Shown here: positions 25,035 through 32,688 of the stretch, piece after piece
How the letters are laid out: each line of letters opens with the position of its first letter
Position numbering within the stretch: the stretch's first letter is position 1
Origin: Pseudomonas frederiksbergensis
GTDB lineage: Bacteria; Pseudomonadota; Gammaproteobacteria; Pseudomonadales; Pseudomonadaceae
Length of the DNA: 64,000 nt
Direction of reading: 5' to 3'
Assembly (NCBI RefSeq): GCF_035751725.1
Contig: NZ_CP142104.1
Span: 930,001 to 994,000 of the forward strand
Translations under genes and position numbers: made by a program
The notes under the pieces: model-generated
The model's database searches: none
What the model was told of the DNA's origin: nothing
What the model saw: only the letters and a program-made list of their open reading frames with translations

Positions 25035-26297
25035 ATGCTCGCCCCTTTGCAAATGACATCCGCCTCTCGCCAGAACCTATGGCGCCTGACGTTTATCCGC
25101 ATTCTGGTCCTCGCGGCCCAGGCCGGCTCCGTGGGGCTCGCCTATTGGTTCGACCTGCTGCCGCTGCCCTGGCTGCAATTGGCGATCACCCTGGTGTGCT
25201 CCAGTGTGCTCTGTGCGTTGACTGCGATTCGCCTGCGGACTTCCTGGCCAGTGACCGAGCTTGAATACGCCGTGCAATTGGCCTGCGACCTATTTATCCA
25301 CAGTGCGCTGCTGTATTTCTCAGGTGGCTCGACCAACCCCTTCGTCTCCTATTACCTGGTGCCGCTGACCATCGCCGCCGTGACCTTGCCATGGCGTTTT
25401 TCATTGATCCTGTCCGGTATCGCCCTGGCGCTATACACACTGCTGCTGGCGCGGTTCTATCCGTTGGAAACCTTCCCCATCGCCCGGGAGAATCTGCAGA
25501 TCTACGGCATGTGGCTGAGCTTCGCCCTGGCTGCGGCGGTCATCACGTTTTTTGCCGCGCGCATGGCCGAGGAACTGCGCCGTCAGGAAGAATTGCGGGC
25601 GATTCGTCGCGAGGAAGGCCTGCGGGACGAGCAACTGCTGGCCGTGGCGACCCAGGCCGCCGGCGCCGCCCATGAGTTGGGCACGCCGCTGGCGACCATG
25701 AGCGTGCTGCTCAAGGAAATGCGCCAGGACCATAAAGACCCGGCGTTGCAGGAAGACCTCAGCGTGCTGCAGGACCAGGTCAAACTCTGCAAGGAGACCC
25801 TGCAATACCTGGTGCGCGCGGCCGAGGCCAACCGGCGGCTGGACATCGACATGCAGGCGGTCACCTTCTGGCTCGACGATGCCTTGAACCGTTGGCACCT
25901 GATGCGCCCCGAAGCCAGTTACCGCTTCCAGTGCCTGGGCAAAGGCACGGTGCCGCGCATGGCGCCGCCGCCGGACTTGACCCAGGCCTTGCTGAACCTG
26001 TTGAACAACGCCGCAGACGCCTGCCCGGAGGGCTTGGAAGTGGTGTTGGACTGGGACGCCTATGAATTGACGATCTGTATCCGCGACCACGGCGCCGGTG
26101 TGCCGCTGGCGATTGCCGAGCAGATCGGCAAACCGTTTTTCACCACCAAGGGCAAAGGTTTCGGCCTGGGCCTGTTTTTGAGCAAGGCCAGCGTGACACG
26201 CGCCGGCGGCTCGGTGAAACTCTACCCCCATGAGGAAGGCGGCACGCTCACCGAGCTGCGCCTGCCCCATGCCGACCGAGGAAACGAATATGAGTGA
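25035..26297 (+). CDS. roxS: Redox sensor histidine kinase RoxS (RegB/PrrB family)
   Basis: 420 aa. ATG 25035 has AGGAG 6 nt upstream; the frame extends upstream without a ribosome site. The N-terminal half has about six membrane helices and contains GGSTNPF, the quinone-binding motif of RegB kinases. The phosphoacceptor box is AHELGTPLATM. DQVKLCKETL carries a Cys at the position of RegB's redox-active cysteine. N-box LLNLLNNAADACP and G-boxes DHGAGV and GKGFGLGL complete the ATPase domain. It senses respiratory-chain redox state and phosphorylates RoxR. The two genes overlap by 8 nt (ATGAGTGA). Confidence 0.95.
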   Translation: MLAPLQMTSASRQNLWRLTFIRILVLAAQAGSVGLAYWFDLLPLPWLQLAITLVCSSVLCALTAIRLRTSWPVTELEYAVQLACDLFIHSALLYFSGGSTNPFVSYYLVPLTIAAVTLPWRFSLILSGIALALYTLLLARFYPLETFPIARENLQIYGMWLSFALAAAVITFFAARMAEELRRQEELRAIRREEGLRDEQLLAVATQAAGAAHELGTPLATMSVLLKEMRQDHKDPALQEDLSVLQDQVKLCKETLQYLVRAAEANRRLDIDMQAVTFWLDDALNRWHLMRPEASYRFQCLGKGTVPRMAPPPDLTQALLNLLNNAADACPEGLEVVLDWDAYELTICIRDHGAGVPLAIAEQIGKPFFTTKGKGFGLGLFLSKASVTRAGGSVKLYPHEEGGTLTELRLPHADRGNEYE

Positions 26298-26850
26298 CGA
26301 GATCCAAGTCGACGGCGAAGAACTGCCGCACCTGCTGCTGGTGGATGACGACGCCACCTTCACCCGCGTCATGGCCCGGGCCATGTCCCGTCGCGGTTTT
26401 CGCGTCAGCACCGCAGGTTCTGCCGAGGAGGGCCTGACCATCGCCCAGGCCGACCTGCCGGACTATGCCGCTCTCGACCTGAAGATGGACGGCGATTCGG
26501 GTCTGGTGCTGCTGCCCAAGCTGCTGGAGCTGGACCCGGAGATGCGCGTGGTGATCCTCACCGGTTATTCCAGCATCGCCACCGCGGTCGAGGCCATCAA
26601 GCGCGGCGCCTGCAACTACCTGTGCAAACCGGCGGACGCCGACGATGTGCTGGCGGCGCTGCTGTCCGAGCATGCCGACCTCGACACGCTCGTGCCGGAA
26701 AACCCGATGTCGGTGGATCGCCTGCAATGGGAGCATATCCAGCGGGTGCTGACCGAGCACGAAGGCAACATCTCCGCCACCGCCCGCGCATTGGGCATGC
26801 ACCGGCGGACCTTGCAGCGCAAATTGCAAAAGCGTCCGGTACGTCGCTGA
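26290..26850 (+). CDS. roxR: Redox response regulator RoxR (RegA/PrrA family)
   Basis: 186 aa, the family's usual length. The start overlaps the roxS stop, indicating translational coupling. The receiver domain has the acidic pair LLVDDD and the phosphoacceptor Asp in AALDLKMDGDSG, then the LTGYSSIATAVEAIKRGACNYLCKPA switch region. The C-terminus is a Fis-type helix-turn-helix (GNISATARALGMHRRTLQRK). In pseudomonads RoxR controls terminal oxidases, including the cyanide-insensitive oxidase. Target genes here are not identified. Confidence 0.95.
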   Translation: MSDEIQVDGEELPHLLLVDDDATFTRVMARAMSRRGFRVSTAGSAEEGLTIAQADLPDYAALDLKMDGDSGLVLLPKLLELDPEMRVVILTGYSSIATAVEAIKRGACNYLCKPADADDVLAALLSEHADLDTLVPENPMSVDRLQWEHIQRVLTEHEGNISATARALGMHRRTLQRKLQKRPVRR

Positions 26851-26888
26851 ACCTGCGCTGAACAGATGCTGTCCACCCTCGCGACATA

Positions 26889-26916
26889 TCGGGCCGTTGC
26901 TTTATGATCGGCCCGA
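26889..26916 (+). terminator. Possible weak terminator after roxR
   Basis: TCGGGCCG (26889-26896) pairs with CGGCCCGA (26909-26916) and is followed by GTTTTCC. The T-run is short, so termination may be partial; the ABC exporter starts 26 nt later. Confidence 0.4.
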
Positions 26917-26941
26917 GTTTTCCTCCTATTGAGCCTTAACC

Positions 26942-28669
26942 ATGAATCAGAACGCTGAATATTCCGCGGTCAATGACGCGGTGCGCGGCCAGTTTTTCCG
27001 CCGTGTCTGGCAAATGACCACGCCATACTGGCGCAGTGAGGAGAAGGGCAAGGCCTGGACGCTGTTGATCGCCGTGATCGCGCTGTCGTTGTTCAGCGTG
27101 GCGATCTCGGTGTGGGTCAACAGCTGGTACCGGGATTTCTACAACGCCCTTCAAGAGAAGGACACTGAGGCTTTCTGGCGGTTGATCCTGTACTTCTGCG
27201 GCATCGCGGCGGTGGCGATCCTTGGCGCGGTGTACCGCTTGTACCTCACGCAGATGCTCACCATCCGTTGGCGGGCCTGGCTCACCGAAAAACACTTTGC
27301 CCGTTGGCTCGCTGACAAGAATTACTATCGGCTGGAGCAGGGCGGCTACACCGATAACCCGGACCAGCGGATTTCCGAGGACCTCAACAGTTTCACCACC
27401 AATACCTTGAGCTTGGGCTTGGGGTTGCTGCGCACCGTGGTCAGCCTGGTGTCGTTCTCGATCATCTTGTGGGGCGTGTCCGGCAGCATCGAGGTGTTCG
27501 GCTACACCATTCCCGGCTATATGTTCTGGTGTGCGCTGGTGTACGCGGCGGTGGGCAGTTGGCTGACCCACCTGATCGGCCGTCGCCTGATCGGCCTGAA
27601 CAATAACCAGCAGCGCTTCGAAGCCGACCTGCGTTTCTCCATGGTACGGGTGCGCGAGAACGCCGAGAGCATTGCGCTGTATGGCGGCGAGCCCAACGAG
27701 AATCGTCGCCTGAGCGGTCGTTTCGGCCTGGTCTGGCACAACTTCTGGGACATCATGCGAGTGTCCAAGCGCCTGACGTTCTTCACCTCCGGCTACGGCC
27801 AGATTGCGATTATCTTCCCGTTCATCGTCGCCGCACCGCGTTATTTCGCGGGCAAAATCCAACTGGGCGAGCTCATGCAGATCAACTCGGCGTTCGGTAA
27901 CGTGCAGGAAAATTTCAGTTGGTTCATCACCGCCTACGCCGACCTTGCCGCGTGGCGCGCCACCTGTGACCGCTTGTTGAGTTTCCGCCAGGCGATGAGT
28001 GACAACGAAGACCGCGTGCCAGCAATCGATGTGCAGAACCAGGGTAACGAGCTGAAAGTACGTAATCTCGGGCTGGACTTGGGCGACGGTCGTCATTTGC
28101 TGACCCATGCAGAGCTGGATGTCGAACCCGGCGAGCGGGTGATGCTCAGCGGTCGTTCCGGCAGCGGCAAATCCACTTTGCTCAGGGCGATGGGGCACTT
28201 ATGGCCCGCCGGGCATGGCAGCATTCTGCTGCCGTCGGCACGTTATCTATTCCTGCCGCAAAAGCCTTACTTGCCGATCGGCAGCCTGCGCGAAGTGCTG
28301 AGTTATCCACAGGCCGGCGATGTTTATCCCAACGAACGTTATGCACAGGTGCTGGAAACCTGCCGCCTGCCGCACCTGGTTTCGCGGTTGGACGAGAGCA
28401 ACCACTGGCAGCGCATGCTCTCGCCCGGCGAGCAACAACGCCTGGCTTTCGCCCGCGCATTGCTCTATGCGCCGCTGTGGTTGTACATGGACGAAGCGAC
28501 CTCGGCGATGGATGAAGAAGACGAGGCGACGCTGTACCAGGCGCTGATCGACCAACTGCCGGGCCTGAGCATTGTCAGCGTCGGCCACCGAAGCAGCTTG
28601 AAACGTTTCCATCCGCGACATGTGCGTATCGAAAATGGCCAACTGGTGGAGCAGGCCGTGACCGCTTGA
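26942..28669 (+). CDS. ABC exporter, YddA/SbmA-BacA-like, fused permease-ATPase
   Basis: 575 aa. The N-terminal SbmA/BacA-like membrane domain (residues about 1-340) has WVNSWYRDFYNALQEKD near residue 60 and RWRAWLTEKHFARWL, which are family hallmarks, plus about six helices. The C-terminal ATPase has Walker [10 protein letters not shown] (about 402-410), signature LSPGEQQRLAFARAL and Walker B LWLYMDEATSAMDEED. E. coli YddA has this architecture. Members move peptides, vitamin B12 or very-long-chain fatty acids; the substrate here is unknown. No strong ribosome site precedes the ATG. It stands between roxR and the hexarate regulator with no clear partner. Confidence 0.88.
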   Translation: MNQNAEYSAVNDAVRGQFFRRVWQMTTPYWRSEEKGKAWTLLIAVIALSLFSVAISVWVNSWYRDFYNALQEKDTEAFWRLILYFCGIAAVAILGAVYRLYLTQMLTIRWRAWLTEKHFARWLADKNYYRLEQGGYTDNPDQRISEDLNSFTTNTLSLGLGLLRTVVSLVSFSIILWGVSGSIEVFGYTIPGYMFWCALVYAAVGSWLTHLIGRRLIGLNNNQQRFEADLRFSMVRVRENAESIALYGGEPNENRRLSGRFGLVWHNFWDIMRVSKRLTFFTSGYGQIAIIFPFIVAAPRYFAGKIQLGELMQINSAFGNVQENFSWFITAYADLAAWRATCDRLLSFRQAMSDNEDRVPAIDVQNQGNELKVRNLGLDLGDGRHLLTHAELDVEPGERVMLSGRSGSGKSTLLRAMGHLWPAGHGSILLPSARYLFLPQKPYLPIGSLREVLSYPQAGDVYPNERYAQVLETCRLPHLVSRLDESNHWQRMLSPGEQQRLAFARALLYAPLWLYMDEATSAMDEEDEATLYQALIDQLPGLSIVSVGHRSSLKRFHPRHVRIENGQLVEQAVTA

Positions 28670-28727
28670 TTGTCATTGTCGAACGCTGTTGTGGCAGTAA
28701 CCTTTGAGAAGGCCAACCAGTGAGCAC

Positions 28728-28741
28728 GGTGATCGTACAAC
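28728..28741 (-). promoter_or_regulatory. Putative operator at the regulator's own promoter
   Basis: Minus-strand GTTGTACGATCACC differs by one base from GTTGTACGATGACC at 31570-31583 in the catabolic operon promoter. It lies 53 nt upstream of the GntR-family gene, consistent with autoregulation. Confidence 0.6.
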
Positions 28742-28793
28742 CACGTTGCGCTATGATGCACACTTAGCCGCTTGCCAAATATAGAGACACACC

Positions 28794-29540
28794 ATGGAAA
28801 ACCCGATCAACGTCCCACGCCTTCCCCGCAAGCGCCGCAGCCTGGCGCAGGAGCTGGTGACTGTGCTGACCGAGCAGATTCGCGACGGCCTGCTCAAGCG
28901 TGGCGATAAATTGCCCACCGAGTCGGCGATCATGGAGGCCCATGGCGTCAGCCGCACGGTGGTGCGCGAGGCGATTTCCCGATTGCAGGCGGCCGGCCAG
29001 GTGGAAACTCGCCACGGCATCGGCACCTTCGTGCTGGACACGCCCAGCCCGAGCGGCTTTCGCATCGACCCGGCGACAGTGGTCACGTTGCGCGATGTAC
29101 TGGCGATCCTCGAATTGCGCATCAGCCTGGAAGTGGAATCTGCCGGCCTGGCGGCACAACGCCGCAGCGACGAGCAACTTGCCGCGATGCGCGCCGCCCT
29201 CGACGCCTTGAATGAAAGCGCCGCCCACGCCAGCGACGCGGTGGCCTCGGACTTCGCTTTCCACTTGGAAATTGCGCTGTCCACGGGCAACCGTTACTTC
29301 ACCGACATCATGACCCACCTGGGCACCAGCATCATCCCGCGAACCCGGCTGAACTCGGCGCGCCTGGCCCATGACGACCACCAGCACTACATGGATCGCC
29401 TGAGTCGCGAACACGAAGAAATCTACGAGGCCATTGCCCGCCAGGATTCGGATGCGGCCCGGGCGGCCATGCGCTTGCACCTGACCAACAGCCGCGAAAG
29501 GCTGCGCCAGGCCCATGAGGAGGCGCAGGCGCAGGCATGA
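28794..29540 (+). CDS. FadR-type GntR-family regulator of hexarate catabolism
   Basis: 248 aa. The winged helix-turn-helix spans about residues 15-80 (KLPTESAIMEAHGVSRTVVREAISRLQAAGQVETRHGIGTF), followed by an all-helical FCD ligand-binding domain (residues about 95-230) with DFAFHLEIALSTGN and DHHQHYMDRL, whose Asp/His residues usually bind metal and an organic acid. Probably a repressor of the dehydratase operon at 31649, relieved by a hexarate or its keto-deoxy derivative; the shared 14-mer at both promoters supports this. Its last 48 bp are duplicated at 30056-30103. Exact ligand is not known. Confidence 0.9.
   Translation: MENPINVPRLPRKRRSLAQELVTVLTEQIRDGLLKRGDKLPTESAIMEAHGVSRTVVREAISRLQAAGQVETRHGIGTFVLDTPSPSGFRIDPATVVTLRDVLAILELRISLEVESAGLAAQRRSDEQLAAMRAALDALNESAAHASDAVASDFAFHLEIALSTGNRYFTDIMTHLGTSIIPRTRLNSARLAHDDHQHYMDRLSREHEEIYEAIARQDSDAARAAMRLHLTNSRERLRQAHEEAQAQA
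29493..29540 (+). repeat. Direct repeat, original copy: 3' end of the GntR regulator gene
   Basis: The codons for RERLRQAHEEAQAQA and stop form one member of a direct repeat. The other copy is at 30056-30103, also ending in a stop codon, with only a handful of mismatches. Confidence 0.8.
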
Positions 29541-29548
29541 GCATCGTT

Positions 29549-29878
29549 TTAGATCAAGAGAAGTGTCAGCATGGGTGACCGATCCATATTTCCGTCTTGG
29601 GATCTGATATGTAAGTAATAAAGTTCGGCTGTAATAAATTTAATGTCTTCTGAGAAAACTTCCTTCGGAATCGGACAGACCAGTGGAAATGTTGTGTCGG
29701 CGGTAATAACAATTCTGTTTACCAATTGGTCTCTGTCGTTGATCCTCACGAAAAATTCGATTTGGTCGTTAAGCTCAGCATGTTCAATTTTGGGCACCTC
29801 TACCAGTACGAGGTCCGGTAGTGAAGATGTTTGAACCAATAGGTAATTATGATTGAGCATCGGTGTGCGTAATGGCAT
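29549..29878 (-). CDS. Small hypothetical protein A of the inserted island
   Basis: 109 aa, starting MPLRTPMLNH with AAGGA 10 nt upstream. AT-rich compared with its surroundings. No signal peptide or membrane segment. The pattern EVPKIEHAELNDQIEFFVRI then VITADTTFPLVCPIPKEVF parallels that of the 30903-31211 protein (EVPSYLNVSIGDVVKFEVVI; INVTQPGQPMTFEVP), suggesting divergent copies of one beta-sandwich domain. It ends 8 nt past the regulator stop codon, on the opposite strand. Function unknown. Reality of the gene is likely given a good ribosome site and the paralogue. Confidence 0.65.
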   Translation of the reverse strand: MPLRTPMLNHNYLLVQTSSLPDLVLVEVPKIEHAELNDQIEFFVRINDRDQLVNRIVITADTTFPLVCPIPKEVFSEDIKFITAELYYLHIRSQDGNMDRSPMLTLLLI

Positions 29879-29992
29879 GGTAGTTTCATCCTTAAATGAA
29901 GGGCACGTTGTCAGTCGGCATGCAATGAGCGCTATTTGAATTGCGCCACTTCATTAAAGGGCGGGACGCTACCTGACGGCTACTGTCAAATC

Positions 29993-30014
29993 TTACAGTC
30001 TGGACGAGCGGTAG
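29993..30014. repeat. Degenerate copy 1 of the island motif
   Basis: TTACAGTCTGGACGAGCGGT resembles the motif at 30796-30820 (GTTGACAGTGGCGACGAGCG). It lies about 115 nt upstream of small gene A. Confidence 0.45.
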
Positions 30015-30055
30015 ATTTTTTATTACCGGTATACAGCGCTGGGAATCAGAGCCAC

Positions 30056-30103
30056 CGCAAAAGGCTGCGCCAAGCTCATGAAGAGGCGCAGGCGCAGGGC
30101 TGA
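30056..30103 (+). repeat. Direct repeat, second copy: duplicated 3' end of the GntR regulator
   Basis: AAAAGGCTGCGCCAAGCTCA and the following bases repeat the regulator's last codons (RLRQAHEEAQAQ) and end with an in-frame stop. The similarity fades upstream of about 30050. It closes off the segment 29541-30055. Confidence 0.8.
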
Positions 30104-30138
30104 AAGTCGCTCACTGCTCGGGTAGCAAGGTTGCTTTT

Positions 30139-30228
30139 GTGGCGAGGGAGCTTGCTCCCGCTGGGCTGCGAATCGGCCCCAGGTTGGTGGCGGTTGCTGC
30201 GCAACCGAGAGCAAGCTCCCTCGCAACA
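30139..30228. repeat. REPIN between the regulator-tail copy and the small genes
   Basis: Left arm TGTGGCGAGGGAGCTTGCTC (30139-30158) continues into GGGCTGCG. The right arm, GAGCAAGCTCCCTCGCAACA (30209-30228), is inverted and slightly degenerate. Apart from this REPIN and the regulator-tail copy, no gene is seen in 29879-30551. Confidence 0.8.
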
Positions 30229-30551
30229 GAGAAATTCCTCTCACCACAAAAGAGTGGTGTCCGGCTTCCGGGCGGCTGTTTGACAAATAGCAGGCGCGCA
30301 GCCCTACGCCTTGCTCGTAATCCGCAGCATTTGCGGATCGGATTTATCGTTTTCCCAGTCGCTCTCGTAACTAACCTCGTCACGAAGCTCAACCAATTTT
30401 TTCGTTGAACGCGTTCAAGTCGACATTGGTTAGCGTCAATGTCACACCCTAGAGTGGTGCAGTCTCTTCGCCTTCAGTCGGGGGAAGCAAAAGCGCTTAC
30501 CCGAGTAGGGGACTCCGAGCCGACGCCCAGAGTCAGTTGAGCGTTCGAGTT

Positions 30552-30668
30552 CTATGCGAAATCTGCATCCGGAATCTTCACGATCAACGTCTCTACCCGT
30601 GACAAGTTGATCTGGACTTCCCCTGTGGTTGGAAAACCCTTGAGCGTGGGCTTCGCATACGTCGTCAT
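30552..30668 (-). CDS. Very small gene B of the island, 38 aa
   Basis: ATG at 30666-30668 with AAGGAG 9 nt upstream; stop TAG at 30552-30554. It begins MTTYAKPTLKGFPTTGEVQI and ends VKIPDADFA. It has no membrane segment. LSRVETLIVKIP recalls the strand pattern before the EVP motif in small proteins A and C, so it could be a truncated relative. A motif copy (30796-30820) lies 128 nt upstream. The ribosome site is strong, but 38 codons is short; it may be a real microprotein or a decayed gene. Confidence 0.4.
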   Translation of the reverse strand: MTTYAKPTLKGFPTTGEVQINLSRVETLIVKIPDADFA

Positions 30669-30795
30669 TGATGTCACTCCTTATGAGGCGGCGTCGCGTC
30701 CGGGCGACTCACTTAAAAGATTGTGAAAGGGACTACGGCGCGCACAGCACAGCCATGCCCGGGTTATGCTCCCTCGCCGTAACGGCGCCTACCGA

Positions 30796-30820
30796 CAGAG
30801 TTGACAGTGGCGACGAGCGG
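30796..30820. repeat. Island motif, copy 2
   Basis: A 25-bp sequence (CAGAGTTGACAGTGGCGACG...) matching 31387-31411 with two mismatches. Weaker similarity extends upstream (TTATGC, CTCGC in both). On the minus strand it precedes small gene B. Confidence 0.75.
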
Positions 30821-30902
30821 TCTGGTACCGCAGTGACGAACCGCCCTCCGGATGCTGAACGGGAGAGCCATCACCAGCGTTTGGGTACAGGAGTAAGGAG
30901 CC

Positions 30903-31211
30903 TCATATCTTGAGGTCGAGAGTGCTTTCCCCGACGGCAAAATTTCCCGATGGCCGGGTAACAGTCACTCGGGTGTTGATCTGCGCGTTTGGGGCGTTCT
31001 TTCTCAGCCAATCATTCGGCACCTCGAATGTCATCGGTTGTCCTGGCTGCGTCACGTTTATCGTGTGTTCCGATCTCTCTCCCGTAGAGATGACGACTTC
31101 AAATTTCACGACATCGCCTATGGAGACATTGAGGTATGACGGCACTTCAATTTGAGTCGAGTCGCTGAGGCTGCGAGCGTTTTCATTAATCACCGGGGGG
31201 CTTAGAGGCAT
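30903..31211 (-). CDS. Small hypothetical protein C, single beta-sandwich-like domain
   Basis: 102 aa from ATG 31209-31211 (MPLSPPVINENA), with AAGGA about 9 nt upstream; an in-frame TTG two codons earlier is less likely. The sequence is strand-rich and hydrophilic: TQIEVPSYLNVSIGDVVKFEVVI, then INVTQPGQPMTFEVPNDWL, RVTVTRPSG and ESTLDLKI. I associate this strand order with Ig-like repeat units of large Pseudomonas surface proteins, which here would be free-standing. No signal peptide, so location is unclear. Paralogous in pattern to small protein A. Function unknown. Confidence 0.7.
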   Translation of the reverse strand: MPLSPPVINENARSLSDSTQIEVPSYLNVSIGDVVKFEVVISTGERSEHTINVTQPGQPMTFEVPNDWLRKNAPNAQINTRVTVTRPSGNFAVGESTLDLKI

Positions 31212-31386
31212 GATCAAGTTCCTTTCAACATGGACCAGAGGCTAACGTTTGACCTTGAGAGCTCCAAGGCAGAGGCTTTCCGTCGCCTTTATTCAACTGC
31301 TTTCGCAAGGAACATTTCTGCTCCGTCTTGCCGTTCTGAAGCACTCGCTGATCTTATGCCCCGCTCGCTGGACGACGACTGCTGGC

Positions 31387-31411
31387 CAGAGTTGACAGTG
31401 GCGACAAACGG
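31387..31411. repeat. Island motif, copy 3
   Basis: CAGAGTTGACAGTGGCGACA... repeats the 30796-30820 sequence. It lies 176 nt upstream of small gene C on the minus strand. Between here and the operon promoter at 31552 I see no gene. Confidence 0.75.
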
Positions 31412-31551
31412 CTTGCCTCGTGGCAAGGCCTAGTGTCCTCGTAAGTTTTTTTTCGCGCGCGCCCGACTACAAAAACGTGCGAAAGCTTGATCTGCTGGGC
31501 TTCGCGCAAAACCCCGACACCGTCCACGCCAAGACAAAAGACGAAATACAG

Positions 31552-31579
31552 TTGACGCCCACATTTTAAGTTGTACGAT
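31552..31579 (+). promoter_or_regulatory. Promoter of the hexarate catabolic operon
   Basis: TTGACG (31552-31557) and TACGAT (31574-31579) are spaced 16 nt. The -10 lies inside the palindromic operator, as expected for repression by blocking RNA polymerase. Confidence 0.6.
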
Positions 31580-31591
31580 GACCTACAACTT
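31568..31591 (+). promoter_or_regulatory. Palindromic operator for the GntR-family regulator
   Basis: AAGTTGTA (31568-31575), eight bases, TACAACTT (31584-31591): perfect arms, the size and form of FadR-subfamily operators. Its half GTTGTACGATGACC recurs at the regulator's promoter (28728-28741). Confidence 0.7.
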
Positions 31592-31648
31592 CACATGAAG
31601 CTGAACCGTTTCCTACAACACAACATTTGCGTCCAGGGTGTTCGAATA

Positions 31649-32560
31649 ATGAATCCACAAGAACTGAAGTCCATCCTCTCGTCTGGCCTGCTGTCGTTCC
31701 CGGTCACCGATTTCACTGCCAATGGCGATTTCAATCGCGACAGCTACATCAAGCGCCTCGAGTGGCTGGCCCCGTACGGCGCCTCTGCACTGTTCGCAGC
31801 GGGCGGCACCGGTGAATTTTTCTCCCTGGCCGCCAGTGAGTATTCGCAAGTCATCAAGACTGCCGTCGATACCTGCGCCACCAGCGTGCCAATCCTCGCC
31901 GGTGTCGGCGGTGCGACCCGCCAGGCCATCGAATACGCGCAAGAAGCCGAGCGCCTGGGCGCCAAGGGCCTGTTGCTGCTGCCGCACTACCTGACCGAAG
32001 CCAGCCAGGACGGCGTTGCCGCCCACGTTGAAGCCGTGTGCAAATCGGTGAAAATCGGCGTGGTGGTGTACAACCGCAACGTTTGCCGTCTGAACGCTGT
32101 CCAGTTGGAACAACTGGCCGAGCGCTGCCCGAACCTGATCGGCTACAAGGACGGCCTGGGCGACATCGAACTGATGGTGTCGATCCGTCGTCGCCTCGGC
32201 GATCGTTTCAGCTACCTGGGTGGCCTGCCGACCGCTGAAGTCTACGCCGCGGCCTACAAGGCCCTGGGCGTGCCGGTCTACTCCTCGGCGGTGTTCAACT
32301 TCATCCCGAAAACCGCGATGGACTTCTACCACGCCATTGCCCGTGACGATCACGACACCGTCGGCAAGATCATCGACGACTTCTTCCTGCCGTACCTGGA
32401 CATTCGCAACCGCAAGGCCGGTTATGCAGTGAGCATCGTCAAGGCCGGCGCGAAGATCGTTGGCTATGACGCAGGCCCTGTGCGCACGCCGCTGACCGAC
32501 CTGCTGCCAGAAGAATACGAAGCCCTCGCCGCGCTGATCGACAAGCAAGGCAAGCAGTAA
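31649..32560 (+). CDS. kdgD: 5-dehydro-4-deoxyglucarate dehydratase
   Basis: 303 aa, the usual length, from ATG 31649 ([22 protein letters not shown]). A DHDPS/NAL-family TIM barrel with GGTGEFFSL near residue 55 and the Schiff-base lysine in [13 protein letters not shown]; the preceding Tyr is in VVVYNRN. It decarboxylates and dehydrates 5-dehydro-4-deoxy-D-glucarate to 2-oxoglutarate semialdehyde, EC 4.2.1.41. First gene of the operon, under the palindromic operator. A terminator follows, so distal genes may be expressed by read-through or a second promoter. Confidence 0.94.
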   Translation: MNPQELKSILSSGLLSFPVTDFTANGDFNRDSYIKRLEWLAPYGASALFAAGGTGEFFSLAASEYSQVIKTAVDTCATSVPILAGVGGATRQAIEYAQEAERLGAKGLLLLPHYLTEASQDGVAAHVEAVCKSVKIGVVVYNRNVCRLNAVQLEQLAERCPNLIGYKDGLGDIELMVSIRRRLGDRFSYLGGLPTAEVYAAAYKALGVPVYSSAVFNFIPKTAMDFYHAIARDDHDTVGKIIDDFFLPYLDIRNRKAGYAVSIVKAGAKIVGYDAGPVRTPLTDLLPEEYEALAALIDKQGKQ

Positions 32561-32573
32561 CAGACCCGACAAG

Positions 32574-32598
32574 GCCGCTGAGCAATCAGCGGCTTTTT
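32574..32598 (+). terminator. Rho-independent terminator after kdgD
   Basis: GCCGCTGA-GCAA-TCAGCGGC followed by TTTTT. It lies 14 nt after the stop codon. Confidence 0.85.
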
Positions 32599-32688
32599 GC
32601 GTAAGGCTTGATCGTTTCCACGCGTGCGTGGAGATGCAGCCAGGGACGCACAGCGTTCCTAGACAGCTTTTGTGAGAGGAGAAGCTCC

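Noticed and set aside
31230..31433. 67-codon plus-strand frame (MDQRLTFDLESSKAEAFRRL) and the 30668-30913 frame
   Set aside because: Neither has a ribosome site, and the motif copy they share is read in different frames, so the conserved element is unlikely to be coding.
29541..31500. Integron-like cassette array suggested by small genes with a recurring motif
   Set aside because: The motif lacks an attC-type GTTRRRY core and palindromic arms, and there is no integrase; the repeats also lie upstream rather than at the 3' end of each gene.
31612..31624. Second operator half-site CCTACAACACAAC downstream of the hexarate promoter
   Set aside because: Only one short arm is present and it does not pair with a second half; chance similarity is likely.
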